The position numbers and the translations under genes are program-made. From assembly GCF_016859125.1 (NCBI RefSeq), contig NZ_CP069338.1:4899501-4963500 (forward strand): a stretch of DNA of 64,000 nt. Reading direction: 5' to 3'. Below the pieces are notes generated by a model. The model did no database searches and was not told the DNA's origin. It saw only the letters and a list, made by a program, of their open reading frames with translations. This document shows, in pieces, positions 44,183 to 52,903 of this stretch (its first letter is position 1; every line of letters starts with the position of its first letter). Source of the stretch: Archangium violaceum. Its GTDB lineage: Bacteria > Myxococcota > Myxococcia > Myxococcales > Myxococcaceae.

Positions 44183-45500
44183 GCTCCACCCCCAGTCCCA
44201 GGGACGCGAAGGCGCCGGGGCGCAGCGTCCCGTCCGGTGTCGGGAACAGCAACGTGCCGCCTTGGCCCACGGCGTACATCCACCCGCCAAAGCGCCAACG
44301 CACCTCGCCCGAATACAAGTAGCGCGCCTCCGGTTTGCCCACTCCGGTGGCGAGCGCGCTGACGGCCACCTCCACGCGCCGCTCGGCCAGCTGCGCCGCG
44401 AGCCGCCCGTCCACGTCCACGCGTCCCCAGGTAAACGCCTCCACCCCCACGGAGAGGTGCAGGTGTCGTTGCCGCAACCCGCCCAGTCGCACCGCATCCC
44501 ACCCCACCACCGCCTCGCCGTACACCGAGAAGCCGTTGGGAAAGGGCGCCTCTACGACTGGCAATCCGGAAGGGCCCGCCACGCGGAAGCGCGCCAGCTC
44601 GTAGTCCGGGCCGAAGAGGCCCTGGCGGAAGCCTCCGTGCTGCCCTCGCACCTCGAGCCGTAGCCGTGCGTCCAACGTGGGCGTCACCGCATCCGCACCC
44701 ACGCCGGCCACCGCGCCCCATGCCCCGCCCACGCCCGGACGCCCACCCCAGCCGGCCAGCACGTGCAGCTCGTAGCCCGGGCGCACCACCACCACCGCCG
44801 TTCCATCCAGGTGCGCCAGCGTCACCTGGGGCGAGTGGCCTCCGGCTCGCCCCCAGTCGTGCACCGCGGACAGAGCCAGCGTGTAGCGCCCCGGCTGCTC
44901 CTGCGGGCCCGTGAAGAGGTGTGCCAAGTCGAGCGCCACCTCCGCGCCCATGAGGTGCGCGCCCAGCACATCCGAGGAGAACGCCTCCGCGTAGAGGGGG
45001 CCCAGCGTGCCGGTGAGAAAGGCTCCAGCCGGGTGGTAGTCCGGATTGGAGCGATTCGAGTACCGCCGTACCAGGTGCCCGGAAAGGAGGCTGTAGCTGT
45101 CGAGGGCGCCCGCCCACAGCCCCACCGGAGAGGCATCCGAGCCCAGCTTGAGCGCACGCACCAGCTGCCCCCAGTCCGAGAGGCTGTCCCAGTCCTCGCG
45201 GCGCACCCACCCGACGCCCGGAGCTCCGCCACCCAGCCGCAGCCGCACCGGAGCGCCCAGGTTGACGCCGAGCTCCTCGCCGCCGTCCAGCACCAGCATG
45301 GGGGTCAATTGGACATAGCGCTCCACGCCGCCTGTCCCGCCACCCGGCAGCAGCGCAAACCCGGTGGCCTCCAGGCGCGCCAGGTAGTGCAGGCGTCTGG
45401 CCGAGGATGCTGGGAGCGGTGGCTCCATTGCCCCATCGGGCGGGTTATCGGGCCCTTCCGCCTGAGAGAGGAGCAGTAGCACCAGCAGCGTGGATGTCAT
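44172..45500 (-). CDS. Outer-membrane beta-barrel-like protein upstream of toxin
   Basis: A 442-residue protein with a short signal peptide (MTSTLLVLLLLSQAEG) and many alternating strands (VQLTPMLVLDGGEELGVNLG, VVVVRPGYELHVLAGWGG, GFSVYGEAVVGWDAVRLGGL) rich in aromatic belts, ending in SLGLGVEHAR. This is typical of outer-membrane barrels, though the last residue is not Phe/Tyr as in classic BAM substrates. It is the first gene of the toxin operon and could be the SitB-like accessory factor for delivery; that link is inferred from position only. ATG 45500. Confidence 0.65.
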   Translation of the reverse strand: MTSTLLVLLLLSQAEGPDNPPDGAMEPPLPASSARRLHYLARLEATGFALLPGGGTGGVERYVQLTPMLVLDGGEELGVNLGAPVRLRLGGGAPGVGWVRREDWDSLSDWGQLVRALKLGSDASPVGLWAGALDSYSLLSGHLVRRYSNRSNPDYHPAGAFLTGTLGPLYAEAFSSDVLGAHLMGAEVALDLAHLFTGPQEQPGRYTLALSAVHDWGRAGGHSPQVTLAHLDGTAVVVVRPGYELHVLAGWGGRPGVGGAWGAVAGVGADAVTPTLDARLRLEVRGQHGGFRQGLFGPDYELARFRVAGPSGLPVVEAPFPNGFSVYGEAVVGWDAVRLGGLRQRHLHLSVGVEAFTWGRVDVDGRLAAQLAERRVEVAVSALATGVGKPEARYLYSGEVRWRFGGWMYAVGQGGTLLFPTPDGTLRPGAFASLGLGVEHAR

Positions 45501-45821
45501 CAGCGCCTCCGATGGATGACGCCCATTCTATCGGGTGGCCCTGACAAATCCGGACAGACTGGACAGCGCGGGCAAAAAGCGCCTCGTGTCGTAGGGTCCG
45601 TAACCCAACAGCACTGGTCACCTGAGGCCGATCGATGAACCCCCGGTGCAGAAGGGGAGCGCATGCCCCTCGCGCCTGCTGGCCCCTCCTCAGCCCCGGC
45701 TCAGAGGTGCGCTGACACTCCGTACATCCACTGACCTCGCGCGAGAGCACCTCGGGACTAAAAATGCCGGGGGCTCGTGGGCCATCACCGGCATGCAGCT
45801 GCGAGAGGGCGGGGGAGCGCG
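45501..45821. other. 321-base gap upstream of the toxin operon
   Basis: Contains no supported gene. It should hold the promoter of the beta-barrel gene (minus). TGACAAATCCGGACAGACTG at 45541-45560 stands out as A/T-richer than its surroundings, but no -10/-35 pair is convincing. Confidence 0.35.
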
Positions 45822-46487
45822 TCAGGGCGCACGCGTCTCGGGTGCGGTGCTTCCGTTGCCCTTGCGCCTGCCGTTCGGGGAGGGCTTCTTGCCGGTCTCC
45901 TCCTGCTTGCTCGGAGTCGTAGCGGCGATGCGCTGGCGCCCAGGCACGGCGAAGACCTCTCCCCGGTCCTTCCCGTGGAGAAACTGCTCCACCGCATCTT
46001 GGCGACGCGCCAGGTCCGCCACGGCCTCGCGCAACTCCTCGCCGAGCGCCCGCGTCTCGCTGCGCTGGGCGTCGAGCTGGCCCTCGAGCTCGGCCATGGA
46101 GGTGATGACCTCCGACTGCGCCTCGTTGATGAGCACCCTGAAATCGCCCATCGTCTTGGTGTTCATCGCGGTCAGCTTGTCCAGCAGCTCGGCGTGCTTC
46201 TTATCGAGCTCGCTAGGAGCCAGCTGGCCGTGAAGGTTTTTGAGCGACTCGGCCGTCTTGAGCACGCCCGCTGCGTCCTGGAGGTGCTCCTGCTTCCGCT
46301 CCTTGGGGTCGGGCTCTTCGTCCGAGAGCCAGCGGCTGATGCTCTCGCGGTTGACGTAGCCCACGACGCCCAAGGTGGTTGCAGCTGCGACGGCGATCTT
46401 GCCGAGGTTGTTGGCGATGATGGGGAGGAAGACCAAGAGGAGCTCCTTGAGGTTGGTGCCCGGGAGAAGTTCCCGGTACTTGCTCAT
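45822..46487 (-). CDS. Membrane protein with coiled coil
   Basis: A 221-residue protein from ATG 46487. Residues 15-45 (LKELLLVFLPIIANNLGKIA then VAAATTLGVVGYV) are one or two membrane spans. Residues 55-190 are strongly charged coiled coil (AELDKKHAELL-type heptads, SMAELEGQLDAQRSETRALG). The tail is Lys/Pro rich. It may be an adaptor at the inner membrane. No family assigned; GTG 46493 is an alternative start. Confidence 0.55.
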   Translation of the reverse strand: MSKYRELLPGTNLKELLLVFLPIIANNLGKIAVAAATTLGVVGYVNRESISRWLSDEEPDPKERKQEHLQDAAGVLKTAESLKNLHGQLAPSELDKKHAELLDKLTAMNTKTMGDFRVLINEAQSEVITSMAELEGQLDAQRSETRALGEELREAVADLARRQDAVEQFLHGKDRGEVFAVPGRQRIAATTPSKQEETGKKPSPNGRRKGNGSTAPETRAP

Positions 46488-46750
46488 ACCCACCGGCGCC
46501 CTCGGATTTCGGAAGATGGATCACCGCTATACGTATCGTCATGTAGGCGCCGGGCCCCGGGCGCACCCGGAGCCTGCCGCTTCCCGGGACCGCGGGCGCG
46601 TTCAAACGGGGTCGCGGATGAGCATTTGAATGCCGGTGCGCTCCCTGAGGAGCCCTGCTTCGCATTCTCCGTAGGGCGCACTACGCTCGGGCTCGTGAGC
46701 TATTGCATGGTGCAAAGCCGTGGCCAGCATGAGCGGGAGGCCCGGGGGAC

Positions 46751-48052
46751 ATGCTGACCTTCGCGATGACGGACACGGGGGAGGTCTTCGGCATCGGGGA
46801 TGCGCTCGAGCTCCGGCGTACCGGTGGGCGGCCCCCACCCGTGCTCTGCCCAGTGTGCCGCAAGTACCTCATCGCGAAGCTGGGAGAGAAGGTCTCCCAC
46901 CACTTCGCCCACCAGCCCAACGTGGACCCGTGCTTCGGCTCGACAGGCGAGGGGGAACTCCACATCTCCGCGAAGCTGCTGCTGCTGCGCTCGCTCCAGA
47001 AGATGGCCGACGAGGGGCAGGAGCTGAGCATCACCCGTCCCTGCCGCGGCTGTGAGGCTCCCATCACCGCTGCCGCGCTTCAGCTCCTGCCTGGTGACCG
47101 CGCCGAGGTGGAGGTGTGGCTCGACCCGGCCCGGACGCTCAAGCCAGACCTGACGCTCTGGCGCGGCGAGGAGCGCCTCGCGCTGCTCGAAGTCCTGGCG
47201 ACGCACGCTTGTGGGCCGGAGAAGCTTGCGGCGCTCGAAAGGCATGGCGTCCTCATGGTGGAGGTCGAGGCCCGGACCATCGTGGGCGAGGGAGGGCACG
47301 CGCCGTGGGTCAGGCCCGCACCCCTTCCGTTCAGGAAGGCCCTCGGCCTCCGGATGCGGGAGCAATGTGACGAGTGCCGCGCCGAGGAAGAATCGCGCCG
47401 ACGGCAGCGCGAGGATGCCGAGGCCGAGCGCAGGCGAGAGGAGGAGCTGGAAGAGCAGGAGCGGCTCGCGCCGCGCCTCGACGTGCGGGCCCACTGCTGG
47501 GTGCATATGTACCTGGAGAATGGTGTCCGGAGGGACCTGCTCTTCATCCTCGTCCAGCACTGGGACAAAGGGGAAATCACCCACGCGGAGCTGCATGAGT
47601 ACAAGAACAGGCGGGTCCTCCAGCGCTGGGAGGGAGCGCTGGCGCAGGATTTCTGGCCTCTTCTCGAGGAGGCGAAGGTGGCTGCCCGGAAGTACTGCCG
47701 CAAGTCGCCAACCAACCCCTGGGTGCAGGTGGACACGCACGGTGGGTTCGAACTCGGTGAGGTGGAAGAGGAGCCGTTCCAGCGCTTCTGGTGGAGCGTC
47801 AAGCAAGCCCGGTGGGTCAAGATCGAGTTCCAGAGGGGCTTGCATCACCGGCTGCGCGTCTCCCCCGAGGCCATCGAGCGGCAGATCCAGTCGGGCCGCA
47901 TCCGGCAAATCGAAGTGAAGGTCTTTGCCAACTCCAAGAAGGTCACCACTGCGCTCGATGCGGAGGGCGTGGAGCGCTTCGAGAAGTGGCTCCGGCAGAG
48001 GAATGGAGGAGGGCTACCGCAGAGATGGGGACGCAGGTATAGGGACGACTGA
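46751..48052 (+). CDS. CoiA-like protein (zinc finger plus nuclease-like domain)
   Basis: A 433-residue protein. Residues 30-55 have the CoiA-type zinc finger CPVCRKYLIAKLGEKVSHHF followed by AHQ. Residues 130-175 (KPDLTLWRGEERLALLEVLA) fit the PD-(D/E)XK nuclease core found in competence protein CoiA. Residues 215-240 are a charged coiled coil. CoiA-like proteins act with RecA in DNA uptake and recombination, and truncated relatives occur in defence islands. It is divergent from the membrane protein at 46487, 263 bases apart. Confidence 0.75.
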   Translation: MLTFAMTDTGEVFGIGDALELRRTGGRPPPVLCPVCRKYLIAKLGEKVSHHFAHQPNVDPCFGSTGEGELHISAKLLLLRSLQKMADEGQELSITRPCRGCEAPITAAALQLLPGDRAEVEVWLDPARTLKPDLTLWRGEERLALLEVLATHACGPEKLAALERHGVLMVEVEARTIVGEGGHAPWVRPAPLPFRKALGLRMREQCDECRAEEESRRRQREDAEAERRREEELEEQERLAPRLDVRAHCWVHMYLENGVRRDLLFILVQHWDKGEITHAELHEYKNRRVLQRWEGALAQDFWPLLEEAKVAARKYCRKSPTNPWVQVDTHGGFELGEVEEEPFQRFWWSVKQARWVKIEFQRGLHHRLRVSPEAIERQIQSGRIRQIEVKVFANSKKVTTALDAEGVERFEKWLRQRNGGGLPQRWGRRYRDD

Positions 48053-48149
48053 GCTGCGTGGACCGCGCGGCCTTGTTTGCCAAGGGAGCGCCCGCCTCCA
48101 TTCCCGGGCCCACGATGAGCATCATGGGCTTGCTCCGGTTACGTGGACC

Positions 48150-49907
48150 TTATTTCAGACCGGGTGAGGTTTCGCGGATCAACTCGCGCCAGCGGGAGGT
48201 TTTGCGATCGAGTTCGCGGCGGAGCTTGACCGCTTCATCGCTCTCACTGAGTCCCGTGCTTTCAAGCGCTGCCACCAGGTTCGCAGCCGCATCAACGCGC
48301 CTCGGGTCCAACTCGAGTACCCGGCGGAAACATGGGATGGCCGCGTGGAAGCGCTTGGCGAACAAGTGGTTCACTCCTCGAGTGAAGTGGAAGTGGTCCC
48401 ACTTGCTCGCGACCGGCTCCGCCTGGGCGAACGCCTCCTCGGCATCCTCGTATCTCCCGGCGTTCGAGAGAATGATGCCGATCTCGGTCGGGGGTCGGTC
48501 CCAATCGGGGGCCAGACGCGCAGCTTCCATGCAGTGGTGGAGGGCCTCGGTCAGGAACTGGTTCTGTCCAGGTGAGACCGTATGCCCGAGGTAGGCCCCC
48601 AACGTGTAGTGATGTCCGGCATCCGAGGGGTCCCACTGCACTGCGATCCGCATGTGCTCGATGGCCGAGCGGAGATCTCCTCGTGAGAACGCATCTCCCG
48701 CCTGGCTGGCGCGGTTCCGTGCTTTGAACTCCGGTGGTCCGGAAAGCGTGACGACGTGGGCTCCCTCGGGTGGTTGTGCGTCGTAGCCGCCCATCCGCAA
48801 CAGCATCTCGCGGATGAAGGGCATCATCTGCTGGGCCTTCTTGGCGGGAATCCTGAGCTCCTTCGCGATGGGCTCACCTGCGAAGGGAATCGCCCCCAGT
48901 TGCTTGGCCCACGCGTTCAGGCGGTTGTGCCAGGGTCCCGGCAGGGCGAGCAGATCGTTCATGACCTCCTGATGGAACCGTGCCTTTTCGGCCAGACGGT
49001 CACACAGCATCTGGCCAAGCTGCGAGTGGGCGCCGCGGTGGATGATATCGAGCAGCTTGCCCCGGCGCTCAGTCCGGCCAAGGTCCACGGTCAGCAGCAC
49101 GTCGCTCGTCAGGCGCGCCGTGGTTTCGAACGCCTTGATGAAGTCATTCAGCCGCTCCTCGCCAATGAGGCCGGCGAGCCGGGAGCGGCACGCGGCGGCT
49201 CCAGCAGCGAGACGAAGCCGGGTGTTCAGTTCTTCCGCAGGCACTCCCGCCTTCGCTGCCAGGGCATCGGAAAGGAAGGCGAGATTCTCGTTGCTCGGCT
49301 CGCTCTTCCCTGTACGCCACGAGTCCATCGTGTTCTTGGAGACGCGTGCCAGCTTCGCCAGCTCGGCCACCGTGACGCTCTTCCCTCCAAGCTTGTTCAT
49401 CACGCGGCGGAAGACATCGCGTTCGATCCAGACGGGGCGGAATGTGGGCTGCTGGCCGTGCTCGATTCGCAGGACCTGGTACGCCCCCCAGCGAATGCCC
49501 GCATCCAGGGTGTAGAGGCGCAGGAACGGGATGGGGGCGTCGCGCTTCTCGGTGATGGGAAAGCTCAGGCTGTTCATCAACGCCGCGAGCTCGTCCCACC
49601 GTTCGGCTGCTTCACGGGTCACCGCGAGAGCCCAGGCAACCGGATCGAATTCGGTGGCGGGGAGCACGTCCGTGGGCACGAGCGCCGCGGGGAACATGGC
49701 CTCCACCAGCGTTTTCAGCACCGCGTCGAACTTCTCCCTGGCGACCGCCACGTCATCATCGAAGACGCGCTGCGCGGTCTTGTAGCTGAAGTCCTCGGCG
49801 TTCCGGAGGAAGCCCTTCAGCCGGAGGAACTCGGCCGCCTCACCCAGGAGTCGGCCACTTCGCGGGTACTCGATGCCCGAGCCGCTCGGAAGATTGAAGT
49901 AGCTCAT
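48150..49907 (-). CDS. HTH and TPR regulatory protein
   Basis: A 585-residue protein. The HTH is at about residues 180-205 (VTVAELAKLARVSKNTMDSW). The C-terminal part (about 385-560) is a series of TPR units (HHYTLGAYLGHTVSPGQNQF, EIGIILSNAGRYEDAEEAFA, FTRGVNHLFAKRFHAAIPCF). Such HTH-TPR proteins act as signal-responsive regulators. The start is taken at ATG 49907, since the upstream GTG 49922 has no spaced ribosome site. Regulated genes unknown; the next gene upstream is a small protein at 49967. Confidence 0.7.
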   Translation of the reverse strand: MSYFNLPSGSGIEYPRSGRLLGEAAEFLRLKGFLRNAEDFSYKTAQRVFDDDVAVAREKFDAVLKTLVEAMFPAALVPTDVLPATEFDPVAWALAVTREAAERWDELAALMNSLSFPITEKRDAPIPFLRLYTLDAGIRWGAYQVLRIEHGQQPTFRPVWIERDVFRRVMNKLGGKSVTVAELAKLARVSKNTMDSWRTGKSEPSNENLAFLSDALAAKAGVPAEELNTRLRLAAGAAACRSRLAGLIGEERLNDFIKAFETTARLTSDVLLTVDLGRTERRGKLLDIIHRGAHSQLGQMLCDRLAEKARFHQEVMNDLLALPGPWHNRLNAWAKQLGAIPFAGEPIAKELRIPAKKAQQMMPFIREMLLRMGGYDAQPPEGAHVVTLSGPPEFKARNRASQAGDAFSRGDLRSAIEHMRIAVQWDPSDAGHHYTLGAYLGHTVSPGQNQFLTEALHHCMEAARLAPDWDRPPTEIGIILSNAGRYEDAEEAFAQAEPVASKWDHFHFTRGVNHLFAKRFHAAIPCFRRVLELDPRRVDAAANLVAALESTGLSESDEAVKLRRELDRKTSRWRELIRETSPGLK

Positions 49908-49966
49908 GTCGTTTCGCCTCACGGAGGAGCCAGCGGCGATGCCGCTGGCCCCATCCGGGTTCGCTC

Positions 49967-50149
49967 CTACTTCTTGTTGCCGTTCGTGGCCTTGCTGCCG
50001 CCCGTGGCCGGTTGACCGCCCTGGTAGTTGGGATGCTGCGGGTTCATCTGACCGCCCCGATTCCCGTTGTTGTAGTGGTAGGCGGGGTTGTTCGGGTTCT
50101 TGATGATGGACCGGTGGTCGTTCGGGGTGTGGTTGCTCTTCCTACCCAT
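49967..50149 (-). CDS. Small Asn/Gly-rich protein
   Basis: A 60-residue hydrophilic protein (MGRKSNHTPNDHRSIIKNPN at the start, then NPAYHYNNGNRGGQ). ATG 50149 is preceded by CACGGAGAGA, a good ribosome site. The start, with conserved NDHRS...NPNNPAY, is found in small proteins of several bacteria, but no role is known. Likely intrinsically disordered. Confidence 0.6.
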   Translation of the reverse strand: MGRKSNHTPNDHRSIIKNPNNPAYHYNNGNRGGQMNPQHPNYQGGQPATGGSKATNGNKK

Positions 50150-50732
50150 TGTTCTCTCCGTGCAGCTTTGACTGGTGACGTCCGCGCCCCATGCGCGAAC
50201 GCCGCCATGGAGCCAGAGAGAGCGCCCCCGGACGACCCAAGTCCGGTGGACATCGGGAAAAGCCCAGTACTTACAGTAGCTTCAGTAAGCATTGGGACTC
50301 GGACCACTGCGGAAGTTGAGCCCGTGGGCGCCCGATGGACGGGCCCTCCCATGTGCCGTCAGTGTGCCGTACCAGCGCGGATTCAGGGGGACGAGGTGGC
50401 ACGGGGTAGGACAGGGCGGGACGACGAATCCGAGATCAAGGGGATGGCGGGTAAAGGCGCGTCCTGCCTGAGGTTTTCCATCCCCCCGTACCGGGTTCGA
50501 ATCCCGCCCTGGGCACTCCGAATGAGCCTCCAAGCCCTTGAGATTTGGGGCTTTTCACTTCTACGGGCCAACTCACCGAGGCGACGAATTCCTGAGGGGA
50601 CAGCTCTTCCGTGGCTAGGCCCACGCGTGACATGCCCCTTACGCGACTCAGTGCGGAGGTGCCCACACCTACGTCGCCGTGGGCAGAGCCGAAAACCGGA
50701 GCAGTGTGCTCTTTCAGGGTAACGTCCTTCCG
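50150..50732. other. 583-base region with a tRNA-end relic
   Basis: No gene. It contains the 23-base tRNA 3'-end-like segment at 50494-50516 and should contain the promoter of the GHKL gene at 50733. The rest has host-like composition without a credible frame. Confidence 0.5.
50494..50516 (+). repeat. tRNA 3'-end-like relic, possible old att site
   Basis: Matches the end of tRNA-Phe at 20 of 23 bases (GGTTCGA...CCCTGGGCAC). No D-arm or anticodon arm precedes it, so it is not a tRNA gene. Position and sequence fit the scar of a second integration event at the same or a related tRNA end; the region from here to attR (2.1 kb) holds one complete gene. Confidence 0.5.
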
Positions 50733-52502
50733 ATGGCAAAAACCGCTCGATTCCAGGTTGACCCCAGGCTGGCGGTGCTGCTGGGAGAGGGATACCGCTC
50801 GACCGAGCAGGCTCTCAGAGAGTTGATCGACAACGCGTGGGACGCGGACGCATCACATGTGAATGTCACTCTCCCGGCGGAGATGACGGGAGACCCCATC
50901 ATCGTTGAGGATGACGGATGCGGGATGACCGAGGAGGAGCTCAGGAGCGAGTACCTCAAGGTTGCCAGCGACCGACGCAGTCGGAAGGGGGAGGTGTCGC
51001 CGCGCTGCAAGCGCCCGATCAAGGGCCGTAAGGGCATCGGGAAGTTTGCCGGGCTCATGGCCGCGAACACCATGTTGGTCCGCACGCAGGCACACGGGAC
51101 ACGCACTGAACTACGGGTGCGCAAGGAGGACCTATTCGAGCCCGGTCAGGACCTTGAGAACATTGACCTCCCGCTCCAGACGGAGCCTTGCCAGCAGGGA
51201 GCACACGGCACGACGATCATCCTGCGCGACCTCAACCAGGGACTCGCGTTTCCGAGCCCGGAGCGGCTGCGGGAGTTGCTGGTCCTTGAGTACGGGCGCG
51301 AGGCGGGATTCACTGTACGCGTTAATGGGGAGCCGCTCGCTGTTGAGGACGTTCCCGGCGAGAGCTTCGTGGAATCTGTCCAACTGCCGGGCGTAGGCTC
51401 CGTCCGGCTACGTTTCACCATCGCGGATGGTAAGAAGCCACTGAAGCTCAAGCACTCTGGAGTCGCGGTGCGCGTGGATGGCAAGGTGGTGGGCAAGCCT
51501 GCGTACTTTGGCCTCGATGAGGACGAAGACATCCCGTCCAAGTTGCTTAAGCGCATTTACGGTGAGGTGCAGGCCGATGGGCTCGCCGACGACGTCACCG
51601 TGGATTGGGGGGCGTTCGTCGAGAACAGTACCCGCTTCCGTATGATGCAGTCTTGGTTGAAGGACCAGTTGAAGCAGAAACTCCAGAGGGTCTTCAGCCA
51701 TGAGGTGAGCTTGGCGAAGGCCCGTCGGCAGGCCGAACTCAATCGGCGTCTTGCCGGAATGCCGGAGCACCGCCGACGTCTGGCCCAGGCGGCGGTGGAG
51801 CGCGCCCTGAGCAAGTTCTACGGCGAGAGCGAAGAGCGCAAGGATACAGTTATCAACGTCATGCTCGATGCCTTCGAGCGTGACGAATATTGGATCGTCG
51901 TGCAAGCCATCGAGGGTGCGAGGCACGCCGGGGTGGCCACCTTCGCTGACGCATTGGCCGACTTCGGCTTGGTGGACATGGCGTTGATGGCCCAGCAGGC
52001 CCAGCGCCGTCTGGAAGTGCTCGACCGGCTCGATGAGCTTATCGCCAACCCGGGGACCCTTGAGAGGCAGATGCACCAAGTCATCGAGCATAACTTGTGG
52101 CTGCTCGGGTCCGAGTACGCGATATTGGCCTCTAATCGAACGCTTGCGTCCATCGTGGAGCAATGGGCCGGGCGCGAGTTTGCTGGTGACCGCGCCTCGC
52201 GCCGCCCGGACCTACTCCTGTGCGAGGACGTCCGGATGCGGCATGTGGTCATCGAGTTCAAGCGTCCCTCGCACGCCATCAACCGGGACGACGAGAACCA
52301 AGCGGTGAAGTACTGCGATGATCTGCGACATACCTTCGACAATCTCGAAATCCTTGTTGTGGGAGGGCGGCGCGATGCGTCCGTAGACCCGCGGCGAAAC
52401 ACTGAGGGGCTGCGTGTTCTGTCCTACTCTGCACTCGTAAGCGCCGCACGCACGCAGCTCCAATGGCTCGTCGGCCAGCTGGCGTCTGCTCGGAACGTCT
52501 AG
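50733..52502 (+). CDS. GHKL ATPase with PD-(D/E)XK (Shedu-like) nuclease domain
   Basis: A 589-residue protein from ATG 50733. GHKL motifs: N-box ELIDNAWDADA (Asn34), G1 EDDGCGM (Asp61), G2 GRKGIGKFAG (Lys104), G3 GTTIILRDL. A helical middle (about 290-470) follows. The C-terminal part from about 490 has RRPDLLLCEDVRMRHVVIEF then KRP, a clear D...ExK core like the Shedu (DUF4263) nuclease domain. ATP-driven dimerisation of a GHKL domain coupled to a nuclease is a MutL- or MORC-like design. It lies alone between a tRNA-end relic and attR, as cargo of the right end. A role in anti-phage or DNA quality control is inference. Confidence 0.8.
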   Translation: MAKTARFQVDPRLAVLLGEGYRSTEQALRELIDNAWDADASHVNVTLPAEMTGDPIIVEDDGCGMTEEELRSEYLKVASDRRSRKGEVSPRCKRPIKGRKGIGKFAGLMAANTMLVRTQAHGTRTELRVRKEDLFEPGQDLENIDLPLQTEPCQQGAHGTTIILRDLNQGLAFPSPERLRELLVLEYGREAGFTVRVNGEPLAVEDVPGESFVESVQLPGVGSVRLRFTIADGKKPLKLKHSGVAVRVDGKVVGKPAYFGLDEDEDIPSKLLKRIYGEVQADGLADDVTVDWGAFVENSTRFRMMQSWLKDQLKQKLQRVFSHEVSLAKARRQAELNRRLAGMPEHRRRLAQAAVERALSKFYGESEERKDTVINVMLDAFERDEYWIVVQAIEGARHAGVATFADALADFGLVDMALMAQQAQRRLEVLDRLDELIANPGTLERQMHQVIEHNLWLLGSEYAILASNRTLASIVEQWAGREFAGDRASRRPDLLLCEDVRMRHVVIEFKRPSHAINRDDENQAVKYCDDLRHTFDNLEILVVGGRRDASVDPRRNTEGLRVLSYSALVSAARTQLQWLVGQLASARNV

Positions 52503-52609
52503 CGAAACCGGTCACCGGTGAGCCACTCCTGAGCCACTTCCCCGGCCACGGACGGCCATTCCTGGCCACTCTTCCCTCGGAAATGGCGGCTAATGCCCCC
52601 GAAAATCGC

Positions 52610-52655
52610 GACTGAAAATCCCCGTGTCGGTGGTTCGATTCCGCCCCTGGGCACA
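52610..52655 (+). repeat. Right attachment repeat (attR core)
   Basis: Identical 46 bases to 9347-9392. The bases before it (GAAAATCGC) show no acceptor or D-arm, so this is only the tRNA 3' half left by integration, not a second tRNA-Phe gene. The original tRNA terminator follows it. Confidence 0.95.
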
Positions 52656-52671
52656 TCATCACAAAGGATTC

Positions 52672-52709
52672 AAAGGGCGTTGGGCTCCGGTCCGACGCCC
52701 TTTCTTTTT
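52672..52709 (+). terminator. Original tRNA-Phe terminator displaced to the right of the island
   Basis: AAAGGGCGTTGG (52672-52683) pairs with CCGACGCCCTTT (52692-52703) and is followed by CTTTTTG. Before integration it would have lain about 20 bases after the tRNA, which now uses the terminator at 9410. Confidence 0.75.
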
Positions 52710-52903
52710 GCCCATGGCGCTCGTGGGCAAAATCGAGCAACCCCCACACGTTCTCCCCTATGGAGGTAGAGGACGATGGGCGAGGGCACGAGCAAGAGCC
52801 AAGACTACGCGGAGACATGGGAGGGCGGGGTTAAGCACTCGGCGGACCACACCTTCCGCGTGAGGGAGGAGGCATTCAGCGTCGCGTTCCGGGAGGTGTA
52901 GAC

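Larger units (their letters stand above)
9347..52655. mobile_element. 43.3-kb tRNA-Phe integrated genomic island
   Basis: Limits are two identical 46-bp repeats of the tRNA-Phe 3' half. A tyrosine recombinase starts 129 bases inside the left repeat. Cargo in order: PLD-like and nuclease-like genes, a replication-like module with iterons, a type I RM/PrrC operon, a DUF932 gene, a kinase/toxin-immunity cluster, a CoiA-like protein, an HTH-TPR protein and a GHKL nuclease. No relaxase, coupling protein, pilus or virion genes were recognised, so it is called an integrative element or plasmid-like island rather than a conjugative element or prophage. A tRNA-end-like relic at 50494-50516 suggests the right end may have grown by accretion. 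Confidence 0.9.

Noticed and set aside
52610-52655. Second tRNA-Phe gene
   Set aside because: Only the 3' half is present; the acceptor 5' strand, D-arm and half the anticodon stem are missing, so it is the attR copy.
9347-52655. Conjugative element or prophage
   Set aside because: No relaxase, VirB/VirD4-type genes, terminase, capsid or tail genes could be recognised in any frame; DUF932 and the SF3 helicase alone do not prove a phage.
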